A stretch of DNA of 64,000 bases from Diphasiastrum complanatum (Eukaryota; Streptophyta; Lycopodiopsida; Lycopodiales; Lycopodiaceae). The stretch is from the NCBI GenBank assembly GCA_029204225.1, contig CM055114.1, positions 17,897,849 through 17,961,848 on the forward strand, in the 5' to 3' direction. This document shows, in pieces, positions 50,849 through 64,000 of this stretch. The notes beneath the pieces were generated by a model that searched no databases, was not told the origin of the DNA, and saw only the letters and a program-made list of their open reading frames with translations. Within the stretch, counting starts at the first letter, position 1. The number at the start of each line of letters is the position of its first letter. The translations under genes and the position numbers were made by a program.

Positions 50849-51416
50849 TGTCAGAAATTGTGAACTCTTGCAACTTTGTCGCGAAGGTGACGAAGCGAAA
50901 TGAAGCGAAGGGCGAACATACCGAAAGAGAGATATTCGAGATTCGGCCCGACGACCTGATGACGAAACACACCAGAAGAAGGCACGAAATGAAAGAGAAT
51001 AATTCACGCTGCCAACTGGCAGCTCGACGAGCATGGTGTATTGTACTTCACGCTCAGTTGAAAGAGACAACGATAACAGAGAATAACTAACTAGTTGATT
51101 AGCATTAACTTGTCTTGTAATTCTCTGATTAACTATTTTGTAAACTCCACAAGTGGAGATAAATACGCATTTTTGATTAACACGAAAGATAGGATGAGTG
51201 AGGGATGATGTAGAGAACGGGGAGAACGAAAAGAATAGAAGAGAGTAGAGCTGTGCATGAAAGTCTGCCAATGAGCAGAACACAACGATTGAGGTGAGCG
51301 TCCGGCCACCAACGAGCGAGACACTGAACGACTCCCCCAAAAATCGAAAAACAAAAAATACAATTGTTCTCTTCACCACCTCATCGTTCACGTCGTCTTA
51401 TCGATTGATTCTGTCA
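50839..51416 (+). repeat. Polypurine tract and probable 3' LTR of the copia
   Basis: CAAGAGGGAG (50839-50848) is followed by TGTCAGAAATTGTG, the usual start of a copia 3' LTR. The end is uncertain; a CA end at 51416 (GATTCTGTCA) would give about 568 bases. Confidence 0.6.
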
Positions 51417-52849
51417 TGAGCTGTGATCTATAGTCGCTTGTTTAGGATCCTGAAAACAAAAACAGAAACACACCCAAATTCGCTACACGTTTGGGAGATA
51501 TTTCCATAGAGGTTAATGATGAAGGTTTCGTCATCCTAGCATCAGCTTATGTCTGCATCCACAACCGCTTATTATTGCGGTCTACCTATGCCCTGCGCAT
51601 ACGCAATGCATTGGATGCCTTAGATTTTGTATGACACTTCGTAGGTAGAGAGCCCTCTTTTTCATATCAAAGTGAGATTGTGAATGATCGCTGTCTCCCT
51701 ACAGTTATACCCCTAAGAGTATGAAAACTTTCATTGACCCAGGAGTATGGAGTGATTAGTGTTGCCCCCAAGATTGGTCAATTGCTACATTGATACGTCT
51801 ACTGGGAGGGAATTGGAAGAGACCTACCATTACTTGAAAGACAACTATCCAACTTATCGCTTTGATGTATTTGATTCGTTAGCTACAAACAACTGACTAC
51901 GAATTTATGTTCACTAAGAAAAATTGATAGAATGTATTTCTAATACCAAATGGATTTGAACATCTATGACTATCATTGAATAGTTTTGACACATCAATTG
52001 ATTTGAAAAGAATATCGTAGTAAAAGAAGTTAGTATCTGATCTCACAACTGCACCAATATTGAAGATGATGTACAAAGTCGAACCACTTAGAAAGTAAGC
52101 TACCTAATGTATGCATCCCACTCTACTCAGAAAGTCTAGTGACATGAGATATTAAGAGAAAATTATCTCTAAAGCATGTGTCCATTCTAAGGGTAGCTAG
52201 CATCACACTGACAAGTGTGCTGAGCCCACCACAATATGCCTAGCAATTGCATTTGCACATGGAGCATGAGAACTTTCGCCCATTAAGACCGATGACTTAC
52301 AACCTGCTTGGTTGAGAGAACATCTTTGCCCATGAAATTCTTGATCAAACCACAGATAAGAACACCTCAATGATCACTTGAACTGTGGAGTTTGATTTGG
52401 CCAATGCTTACAAGCTACTAGAAGTAATCCAAGGAAACAAAATAGTTTGGTATGAGACATTGCATAATATAGTTCGTGAATTTGGATTCATCAAGGTAGT
52501 ACAAGAAGTTACCTCAAAAGAAATAATTAGATCTAGCTTGGTATGGACTAGTATTGGGTGAAAAATGTATTAGAAAGATTGGGAGCAATGCAGATTTTGT
52601 CAAATTTATTGTCTTGAAATATTAGCACTTGAACAAGGATGAGAGGCAATATAGGTCCCCAATAATGACCTTGTTTTGACAAAGGGTCACCCTCCATGAA
52701 ATACCCTCTTAGATCTAGCTTATTAGCTAGACCAATAGAGGGGAGGGAGTGACCTCAAAATCTGATGAACCCTTAGGAAATTGGCCCATTGAAAAATACA
52801 GAACTAGTCATAGAAATGACACATGGTCTTGAAACCCCAGGAGTAAGAA
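51417..52849. other. Unassigned, probably decayed gypsy 5' region
   Basis: A frame near 51490-51640 reads EVNDEGFVILASAYVC and LLLRSTYALRIRNALDALDF, with no family I recognise. It precedes a gypsy gag relic. No long ORF. Confidence 0.35.
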
Positions 52850-53380
52850 TTATGGCAACCAGAGTAACTGAACCGATAGTTATGCCTACTAATCTTGAAC
52901 CATTTCCAAAGTTCAGAAGCACTACACCTTAATATCATGGAGCTCCATATGCGAGCTCTAATGATCATATAAATGCTTTCTAGATGGCTTGTCAGTTTAG
53001 CCAGATTTCAAATTTGCATCACATCATGATGTATTTTGACATTACCTTGGTAGGATTAGTGAGGAAGTGGTATCACAGTCTACCCAAGGAATCGATCCTA
53101 GGTATTGATACTTTTTCACAAGCTATTCTTGACAAAAATTTCTCCCCATAGGACAATTTGATGGCTTGCTATTCACTTTGACGTCCCTCCAACAAGAAGC
53201 AAGGGAACTAGTTAGACAATACCTATGAAGATTGATTGAACTATTGTGGCATGTTGGGACTAAGATAGCAATACACCCTAAACTTCTATTGACTTTCTTT
53301 CTACAAGGGTTAAAAAATGACCTCCAGTTGATCAAGGCAATAACAAGCTTCAAACCTTAGAAAGTACAGACGCAATAGCA
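52850..53380 (+). pseudogene. Ty3/gypsy gag relic
   Basis: Plus strand: YHGAPYASSNDHINAF, CQFSQISNLHHIMMYFDITL and VGLVRKWYHSLPKESILGID then FSQAILDKNFSP follow the retrotransposon gag pattern (Y.G..D...H...F...; A..W...LP..SI..). Several stops (near 52930, 52982, 53150). Confidence 0.72.
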
Positions 53381-54539
53381 GTAGAGGAGGCACAAATTAC
53401 AATGGCCCAAGCATCAAAAATATCTCAAGCTTTGAATAAGCTAAACCTCAATAGTGATATATGGGAGGCAAACTCAAAATAGCCACTATAACTCTCATAC
53501 ACCACCTGCACTACTTGTACCACATCCAATTATGCATATAATGGATGACATAGTAGACTTTTAGAAAAAAACTCTAGAAAACTTATAGGTCACACAATCT
53601 CCTACAGTCCTCCAGAATGTAGTCAGTCACTGCTGATGTACGTTTATAAATTAATGTAGCATCCAACAAATTCAACCAATGTGCAGAATTGAAATGAATG
53701 GGAGAATCAGACACATGAATAACAACAGACACATTTGCATTCAAGATCATACATCATAAATTGACATGTGTGCAATGGCTACAAGATCATCTATTGATTT
53801 TCTCTGATTGTTCAGGCACTGCATGCAGATCCACGCAGTGCGTTGGCGTGAGAGAAATACAGTTCTCTCATGAGTGGATGTCTTACTTACTAGCGGACTT
53901 GTGGATCTCTATGGATCCTACTCACAGAACTCGTCTAGAAAGCAGGCGGACTTCTTGTCTGGTTTTTGTCTTGATTGCTTACTAGCATCAAACTACTTCA
54001 TCTGTATATGTGTCAAGTGTCATCCAGTAAGTATATAGTCGCTCTATGTAACTTTAAGATTAGAGTGATTAAGCATCTACAACTAATCTGGAAATTACAA
54101 GAGTGGCAGATTAGCCATGACCTAGAGTGTATCTGCTGACGTCATGCCATCAGATCAGATATCTATACTTCTGGATACTTGCATGATCTTTGCTGGTACT
54201 CTTTGGAGCGTGAGGGCAAAAGATGTTTCGTGACGTTTTTCGTGTTGCGTTGTTGGTTTCGTTTCCGTCGTCTGACTTTCTCGTGTTGGACCGCAAAAGT
54301 TTCTCGTTCGCGAATCTTTTGTGTTTGTGTCTTTTCGTCAGGTGTTCGCGAAACTTTCGTGCTTCGTGTCTCTTGACTTTCGTGTTCACGAACATCTTTG
54401 TCAAGCAGAGGGCTGAAAGCTTGCAAAGCTTTGTAATTAGAAAAGTTTTGTTCCTTCACAGACAGCCTCCATCCAGATTTATGGATGATCCGGCCTGCTA
54501 CTTGTGTAGAAACCAAACACAGTTGCTGAGGCGATGTCT
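53381..54539. other. Unassigned, possible LTR or leader
   Basis: No coding motif. 54230-54400 is unusually rich in TTTCGTG/TTCGCG words on the plus strand, perhaps a structured leader or LTR of the adjacent copia fragment. Confidence 0.35.
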
Positions 54540-54902
54540 ACACCTGATGCTGACTAGTGGAAAGCAACGATGGACACCGAATTCGATTCTCTTATGGAGA
54601 ATCAAACATGGACACTCACTGAGCTGCCAAAGGACCAGAAACCAACTCCATGCAAATGGATATTCAAGGCAAAGTACGACGCTGAAGTAAGACTAAATTG
54701 TTACAAGGCCAGGCTAGTCGCCAAAGGCTTTTCCCAGATTCCAGATCTGGATTACTCAGAAACCTTCAGCCCAATAGTCAAACATGTCTCGATCCGCCTA
54801 CTCCTCTCTTTTGCAGCCGCGACAGACCTTGAAACCCACCAGATGGATGTCCAGACCACTTTCCTCAATGGAACCATCGAAGAGGAGATCTACATGATGT
54901 AG
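54540..54902 (+). pseudogene. Ty1/copia RT N-terminal fragment
   Basis: Reads MDTEFDSLMENQTWTL, PCKWIFKAKYDAEVRLNCYK, ARLVAKGFSQIPDLDYSETF, SPIVKHVSIRLLLSFAA, HQMDVQTTFLNGTIEEEIYM and then stops. It is the beginning of copia RT up to the first catalytic Asp (QMDVQT). The rest is absent. Confidence 0.9.

Positions 54903-58404
<3,502 letters not shown>

Positions 58405-58472
<68 letters not shown>
58405..58472. repeat. Compound (CT)n-(CA)n microsatellite
   Basis: About 16 CT units (58405-58437) run directly into about 18 CA units (58437-58472). Confidence 0.98.
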
Positions 58473-58473
<1 letters not shown>

Positions 58474-58585
58474 CAAATGATCAAGCCCCAATTTACTCCT
58501 ATTGCACGGAGTCTAGACTCAGACGATTTCACCTGGACACAGCCCATTCTCGTATTGGAACTGCAGCGCCATTCATTGAAGCTGT

Positions 58586-58702
58586 AAGCTCATACTGAGT
58601 TCAGGAATAATTTGACCTGTCAGCAAGCTCATTCTGAGTTCAGGAATAATTTGGCCAGCCAGCAAGCTCATACTGAGTTCTGGAATAATTTGGCAAGGCA
58701 AC
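58586..58702. repeat. 39-base tandem repeat, three copies
   Basis: Starts at 58586, 58625 and 58664; each has AAGCTCATaCTGAGTTC and GGAATAATTTGgCC-like sequence with one to four changes. Confidence 0.93.
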
Positions 58703-59734
58703 TATGTTGGTGATGAGTGCCAAGCAATGCTCATTACTTAGCGAATAAAGCACGACATTAGAGAAAAAAATGCATTCTTTGATGAGTTTTTCGTATTGAG
58801 GATCATCAAATTTACAGATTACGAGAGCCATTATGAAGAGGCATGAGCATTTTTTTAAATATTTTGTGTACAGTAATGAAGGGAAAGAGGAGAAGGGGGA
58901 AGGGGAGATGTCATGTCCTCAAAGTAAGAGCCAAGGACGTGATCAAGCTGACGTTATACAGTTACAAATTACAATGTGTACGAACGTCCATGAGCCCGGA
59001 AGTGAAGATTAAACCACGCAGCTCTCAAGTCGTCCTGACCTTTTATGATGTGTATATATTATATAGTGGCAAAAAGTGGAAAGAATACATCCTTCACAAA
59101 ATGGCCATATGAAAGTAGCCATTTACAAATTCAAAAGCCGTGAGCTTCGCTACCTCATCCAAAGTTTCAATCAAGCTGAGTTTTGGCAGAGAAAAACCTG
59201 TCGTCTCACCCACAATGATGGCATTAGTCTCTAAACATTGTATGCGTACTATGTGTGTGTGTTATATAGTATTCCACCCGATGCACATGTTTTGTGAGGG
59301 GAGACGGATTTCAGGGAGAGAAGGCACACCCAAAACCTCAAGAAATTGCATTCTATTACCAAAGAAATAAATAATAATGAAAAGGAAGGAGTAGCTTGAA
59401 GCCTTCTTCCTTCTTCTGTCCTTAAGCTATGTGGTAGAAAGAGATGTACGCATACACACATAACGTCTCACCTTCGTATGTGAAGTGTGAAGTGAGTACG
59501 CTTGGTAGGTGTTAACGAGTTTGTTTAAGGCTTCTCCAGCCTTTGGGCAATCAACTCGGAATGCATTTAGCTCAACCTTTTTCCTTTGGATGATGCCTTA
59601 GTTGGTAACTAAGCTAGTGGCCAAGAGAACAATACTTAAGATTCATCCACAAAGCTTGAATTGCATAGAAAACCACCTATCATGAATGTAAGCACCTCAT
59701 TCTATTACACAACTAAAAAGTAAACTACACTTTT
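58703..59734. other. No gene seen
   Basis: About 1 kb of AT-rich DNA with short frames and no conserved motif. Confidence 0.5.
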
Positions 59735-60650
59735 ATGAAATGCATATTGTGGGACCTGCTAACGACGTCATTCTAGCTTTCTTGCATTTCTCTCAACCGG
59801 CTTTCGGCCTCACTGTGAATCCCTCTGAGTGTGTTGCTTGGTATCCTCAGGGCCTCCTTCTTAAGCTCCCATTACCTACAGGTTTCAATACTTCGGTTGA
59901 TGAGATTCGAGCGCTTGGTATTCCTATAGGTTTTTCTAACTTTGTAGCTTCCTCTTTGCGGGACACTTGGGGCGCGCATCTTCGTCACACTGATTTGCTA
60001 CCAAAGCTTGGCAACGCTCAAGTTGCTCTAGGGATTCTCACTGAATGCTTCGCTCAGTGGCCAAGTTATATTCTACTGTGTGTTTTTCTCCCTCTCCGGA
60101 TGTTTTGGCTTTGCTACAGGATTTTGATAATACTTTATCAGATATTCGGGGTCACTTGATGGGTTCATAAACCTTTCTTATTCCCGATGGTCACTTCATT
60201 AGCGACAAGTCTATCTTTCTGCTTGTTCCGGAGGTGTTGGCCTTACTTGCATAGCTTCTATTGCTCCGGCTGCTTTTCTGGGGAGTTGGGTTCTTGTTGC
60301 GTCTGCACTTATCTCTCGGTTTCAGCAGGACAACAAGCCCATTCTTCTTGATTCAGTAGCTCATATGGAGACATGCATTCTTCCTTTCCAGCAACATCTT
60401 CGTGCGGCCAAGGATCTCCTCCCTCCACCTATTGAGATTTTGCTTAGCCATCAGCGTGTTCATTTTCAAAAGTATCTTTTTGAGCAGTTCCACTCACATG
60501 CTTTCACTCAGCTTCTTAGTGATTCACCTTCCGATGAGACTCGGGCTTGCCTTCTATCTTGTGCAGGCCCTGGTTTTAATAGAATGTTGAGTAAGAGTGC
60601 GTGTTGTTCTTCTGTCTTCTTTGGCGATTGCTTATGGTGAATGCTTGATG
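59735..60650 (+). pseudogene. Non-LTR RT-like fragment, starting at RT motif C
   Basis: Reads MHIVGPANDVILAFLHF, GLTVNPSECVAWYPQGL, DEIRALGIPIGFSNFVASSL, LLPKLGNAQVALGILTECFA and QWPSYILL, then decays through frameshifts. The order 'hIvGp...v...f...GL.vn..KC..w.P.G...lGiPiG' is the RT motif C-to-thumb region of a non-LTR-type reverse transcriptase. It is unlike the L1-type LINEs elsewhere in the window. Catalytic DD is not preserved (YEMHIVGP). Upstream RT motifs are missing. I cannot name the clade. Confidence 0.65.
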
Positions 60651-60671
60651 TTGCTTATCTGATTATTGACA

Positions 60672-63650
60672 TGGTATCAGAGCTGCGATAGTCCTGCATG
60701 CTTGATCAATGGATACAGCTTGTCACAAGCTCCACAATGAAGTGAGAAAGTCCTTCACAGGAGGTGAAAGCTTGGAGAATCAAAAACGGCTGGAAGGAAT
60801 CCTTCCTTGGTGTATTTTGGGAGAACGAAGACACAGTCCCGGAGGCATCAGAAAGGCCAGGGCAGCATCAAACAGATTGAAAATCTGTTGAGTGGGGAGA
60901 TTTTTATAATACTTCCTAGCTTTTGTGAAAAGTGCCATTTATGAGAGAGGTTTTCCAAGAAATCTCTCATTTGTCTGAACCGTGCTGAAGTGGAGAATCT
61001 AGAATATTCTCTCTGAAAATTCTTATATTCTTTCTACTTTTCATCTTGATCCGTACTGATATCAGATCAACGCGCGCGAGCTAAAGAAAATCCTGAGCGG
61101 TCGTATACCTGTGCGCCGAACCAATATTGCATATCTGTACTAATATTGGATCAACGTGCGTGAGTCCAAAAAGGTCCCGAATAGCAGTACACCGGCGCGC
61201 TGAACCGATATTGCATCTGCCCATACATATCGAATCAACGCGTGAACAACCAAGTCAAGGACTAGGAGTCATACTTGTGCGTGTTGAATCGATATCAGGT
61301 GTACAAAAGTTGTATGATTTTGTGGTGTGCTAAATTTAGAGACAATTTGTGTGCTCATATTGAGCCATTCTTGCGATCCGGACTCATCTATCCAGCATTG
61401 ACAACTCTAAGAGAGAGTGTCCTTAATGAGTCAAGCAAATTGGAAGGAGCCAACAACTATGCAATTTGGAAATTCAAACTGAAGAATATTTTGATGGAAA
61501 AAGAGCTATGGGAGATCATGATAGGTGAAGAGACAAGGCCAATAATTGAAAAAGATTAGCAGGTATTTGACAAGAGAAAACAGAAAGCACAAAATGTCAT
61601 CAACTTATCAGTTAGAGATGCAATTATTCCCTACATTTTGGATTTGGAAGGACCAAAAGAAGCTTGGGATACATTGAAGACATTGTTTGAAATGACAAAC
61701 ACATTTCGAATACTATTTCTGAAGATGAAGTTGCATACATTGCGGATGGATGATGGTGCAACTATTGCCGATCACCTACTGAAGATCAAAGAGATTCGTG
61801 ATTAATTAGTAGCAGTTGGAGAGAAAATAAAGAATTGTGAGATCATGTAGTTGACATTGAATAATTTGAGTCAGTCACATCAAATGTTTGAGAGAGTATA
61901 GCCACAAGAGAGAACCTTCCAATCTATGAAGAACTAGGTGGATTGCTTTTGTAGAAAGAGCTATGTGAAGAGAACTTGAATCATCGTAACAGAGGCTATG
62001 ATCAAGCTCTTGCAGTTAGAGGACGAGGCGAAAGATTTGGCCGTGGAAGGTATCAATCGAGAGGAGGAAACTCAAACCAAGGATCATTTCAACAATTTCA
62101 TGAGCAAGTCAATGATAGTCTAAATCGAGGCAATTGGAATCAAGGCTGAGGTCAAGGGTGCGGCTATTCTAGGCAAAAAAAATCTAGAAATTGTAGGTAC
62201 TGCAACAAATTTGGCCATTGGGAGCGTGAATGCTTCAAGAACCGAAGGAGATAGCACAAAGAAAAGGCAAATGGCAAGCGGACAATTATTCTGATCAACA
62301 TCAATTTGATGATGATCATTATGAAGACAACTATGCTGGTGAACATCAATACGATGATGATGAATATGAAGATGATACAAGTGAGAGTTCAAACTTGTTC
62401 ATTATAGCATTCATGACAAGCGGTGAAGCCAAGGATACTTGGTACATCGATAGTGGAGCGTCCAAGCATATGACTTCGAGGAAGGAGTGGTTTTTGGAAT
62501 TCAAGAAAATCCACAATGGAGATGAAGTTGGACAAGCTGATGGCCAATTGTTACTTGTTAAAGGATTTGGAGTGGTTCCAGTAAAGTTAGCCAGTAGGAT
62601 GATAAAGCGAATAAACAATGTGCAATATGTACTTGACTTAGCTAACAATCTACTATCTATTGGGACAATGGCTGATCAACAACTCAAGGTTGAGTTTGAC
62701 ATTGACAAATGTCTTGTCAAAGACATCAAGAATCACTACAAAGTGATTGCTATAGGAGCTAGAATCAATGGAAATTGACTCTACAAATTGAATGCGAGAT
62801 CTTTTGCTCAAGATATGGTAAGCACTATTGATAGTCGCAGTGATCTTTGGCATCAACGATTTGGTCATATTAGTGCTCAAAGTGTACAAATTCTTAGAAG
62901 AGGTAGTCTCGTTATTGGATGGTCTGATATTTCCTTTGAAGAAAAAATCTGTGAATGTTGCATTTTGGAAAAACAACATAGAGAGAGGTTTCCCAAAAGT
63001 GGAGCAACGAGAGCTATTGGCATCGTAGATCTTGTCCACAATGATCTATGTGGACCTATGTAGACTAGATCTTTTAGTGGCTGCTATTACTTTATTACCT
63101 TCATTGATGACTATAGCAGATGCATTTGGATTTATTTTATAAGCAAGAAATTAGATGCTTTTTCTAAGTTCAAAGAATTCAAGGCATTAGTTGAAAAGCA
63201 AACATGATGCTGCATCAAGACTTTGAAATCTGATGGAGGTGGTGAGTATTTTTCAGTAGAATTTATTGATTTTTGCAAGGATCAAGGGGTCAAGAAGCAG
63301 ACTACAACATCTTATTCACCACAGCAAAACGGAGTTACAGAATGAAAGAATAGATCCATTGTTTAGATGGCAAGGGCGATGCTCAGAAGCAAGGGTTGGT
63401 CAAACACCTTTTGGGCAGAAGCTTGTAGCACAACTACACACATTCTAAATCGGTGTTCTACAAAATCCGTGGAAGGTAAGATACCTTATGAAGATTTTAC
63501 TGGAAAGAAACCTAATATCTCTTCTGAAGGATTTTGGATCAATGATGATCCAATCCACAAAAAGATCTTGGGTTATAAAAGAAGCTACTCTACCAATCTC
63601 ACCAATGTAGAAAAATCAGCATCTACACACAAAATGAGATGCAAACTCTA
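60672..63650 (+). pseudogene. Degenerate Ty1/copia gag-protease-integrase
   Basis: A primer site TGGTATCAGAGCT (60672-60684) follows TTGACA. The gag begins near 61400 (KLEGANNYAIWKFKLKNILM, GPKEAWDTLKTLFEM), with zinc knuckle CRYCNKFGHWEREC (about 62190-62230) and protease block WYIDSGASKHM (about 62440). The pre-integrase region is LWHQRFGHISAQSV and CCILEKQHRERFP. Integrase shows LVHNDLCGPM, FIDDYSRCIWIYF, LKSDGGGEYFS and SPQQNGVTE, so catalytic D, D and E positions are present. Stops at about 62150, 62778, 63061 and 63345 and lack of RT make it dead. Little LTR is recognisable left of the primer site. Confidence 0.9.
61065..61315 (+). repeat. 84-base leader repeat, three copies
   Basis: Units start near 61065, 61149 and 61232. 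Each has GATCAACGyGyGyGAG-like sequence followed 35-45 bases later by (t/c)ACCTGTGCGCCGAACCAATATTG-like sequence. It lies between the copia primer site and gag. Confidence 0.85.
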
Positions 63651-64000
63651 ATAGAACTTGATCAAACATGAATGAAAAGATAAAGTACTGTTGTTTTTCA
63701 TACAAAACAGGCAAGCTACTGTATTTCACACATGTGAATCCAAAAATAACAAATATAGATCATTCTACACATAAAATTGCATGCAATCAAAAGTATAGTG
63801 CACCAACGGATAGTAGAACCCATATTTGAACCATGTATAAGCATGAAATGAGATAAAGAAGAGAGAAGATATATCTCTCCATGAGTTACATTCTTTTATA
63901 GCAGATCCAAACCCTATTTGGCCACTTGGCTTTCCCACCAAAATGTAAACACTACTATTTTTGGGTATAAATTCAATGTACCCAACATTCAAATTTGAAT
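63651..64000. other. No gene seen
   Basis: AT-rich sequence to the window end; no motif recognised. Confidence 0.5.

Noticed and set aside
50723-51391. 222-codon minus-strand ORF
   Set aside because: It is antisense to the copia RNase H end and LTR and has no recognisable domain.

Overview
This 64 kb window looks like nuclear DNA from a seed plant, most likely a flowering plant. It has a single-copy gene with GT-AG introns, very large introns packed with nested transposable elements, plant-type LTR retrotransposons primed by tRNA-iMet (TGGTATCAGAGC) and tRNA-Asp (TGGCGCCGTTGCC), hAT transposons and L1-type LINEs, and many long TC/AG microsatellites. I cannot name the species. No tRNA, rRNA, CRISPR array or bacterial-style operon was seen.

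The one host gene I can assemble is on the plus strand, 2316-40765. Eleven exons join in perfect phase into the last 489 codons of a DEAH-box RNA helicase of the Arabidopsis At1g27900 (DEAH4-like) type. The N-terminal part (Walker A, DEAH box) lies left of the window. Two introns are giant: 12.4 kb (2433-14874) and 18.2 kb (17764-35960), and both are swollen by transposons.

First giant intron: a hAT transposon (6270-14564) with 8-bp target duplications TTCCAAAT carries a minus-strand transposase gene. Its last coding exon and 3' arm are split by two head-to-tail LINE pieces (6764-11106). The first LINE itself carries a patch of copia and Tat-type gypsy DNA. Second giant intron: a minus-strand LINE with a copia fragment in place of its RT (17879-21440), a second hAT fragment, a minus-strand chromovirus (22805-about 32085), and inside that chromovirus's integrase an intact LTR element (24299-30465). 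That element has unusual AGTTA...TAACT ends and a 988-codon ORF but no reverse transcriptase. A LINE fragment and another head-to-tail LINE array (34060-35545) follow.

Downstream of the gene (40850-64000) I see only decayed elements and simple repeats: several copia fragments, a small tRNA-Asp-primed LTR element whose LTRs carry long TC tracts (about 45951-48236), a gypsy gag relic, a (AG)107 tract, an isolated non-LTR RT-like fragment, and a degenerate copia gag-protease-integrase (60672-63650).

The observations most worth following up are the LINE family that both ends in and starts from TC microsatellites, the RT-less LTR element with non-canonical ends, and the intron architecture, which includes a consensus GC-AG intron that is also one of the giant ones.
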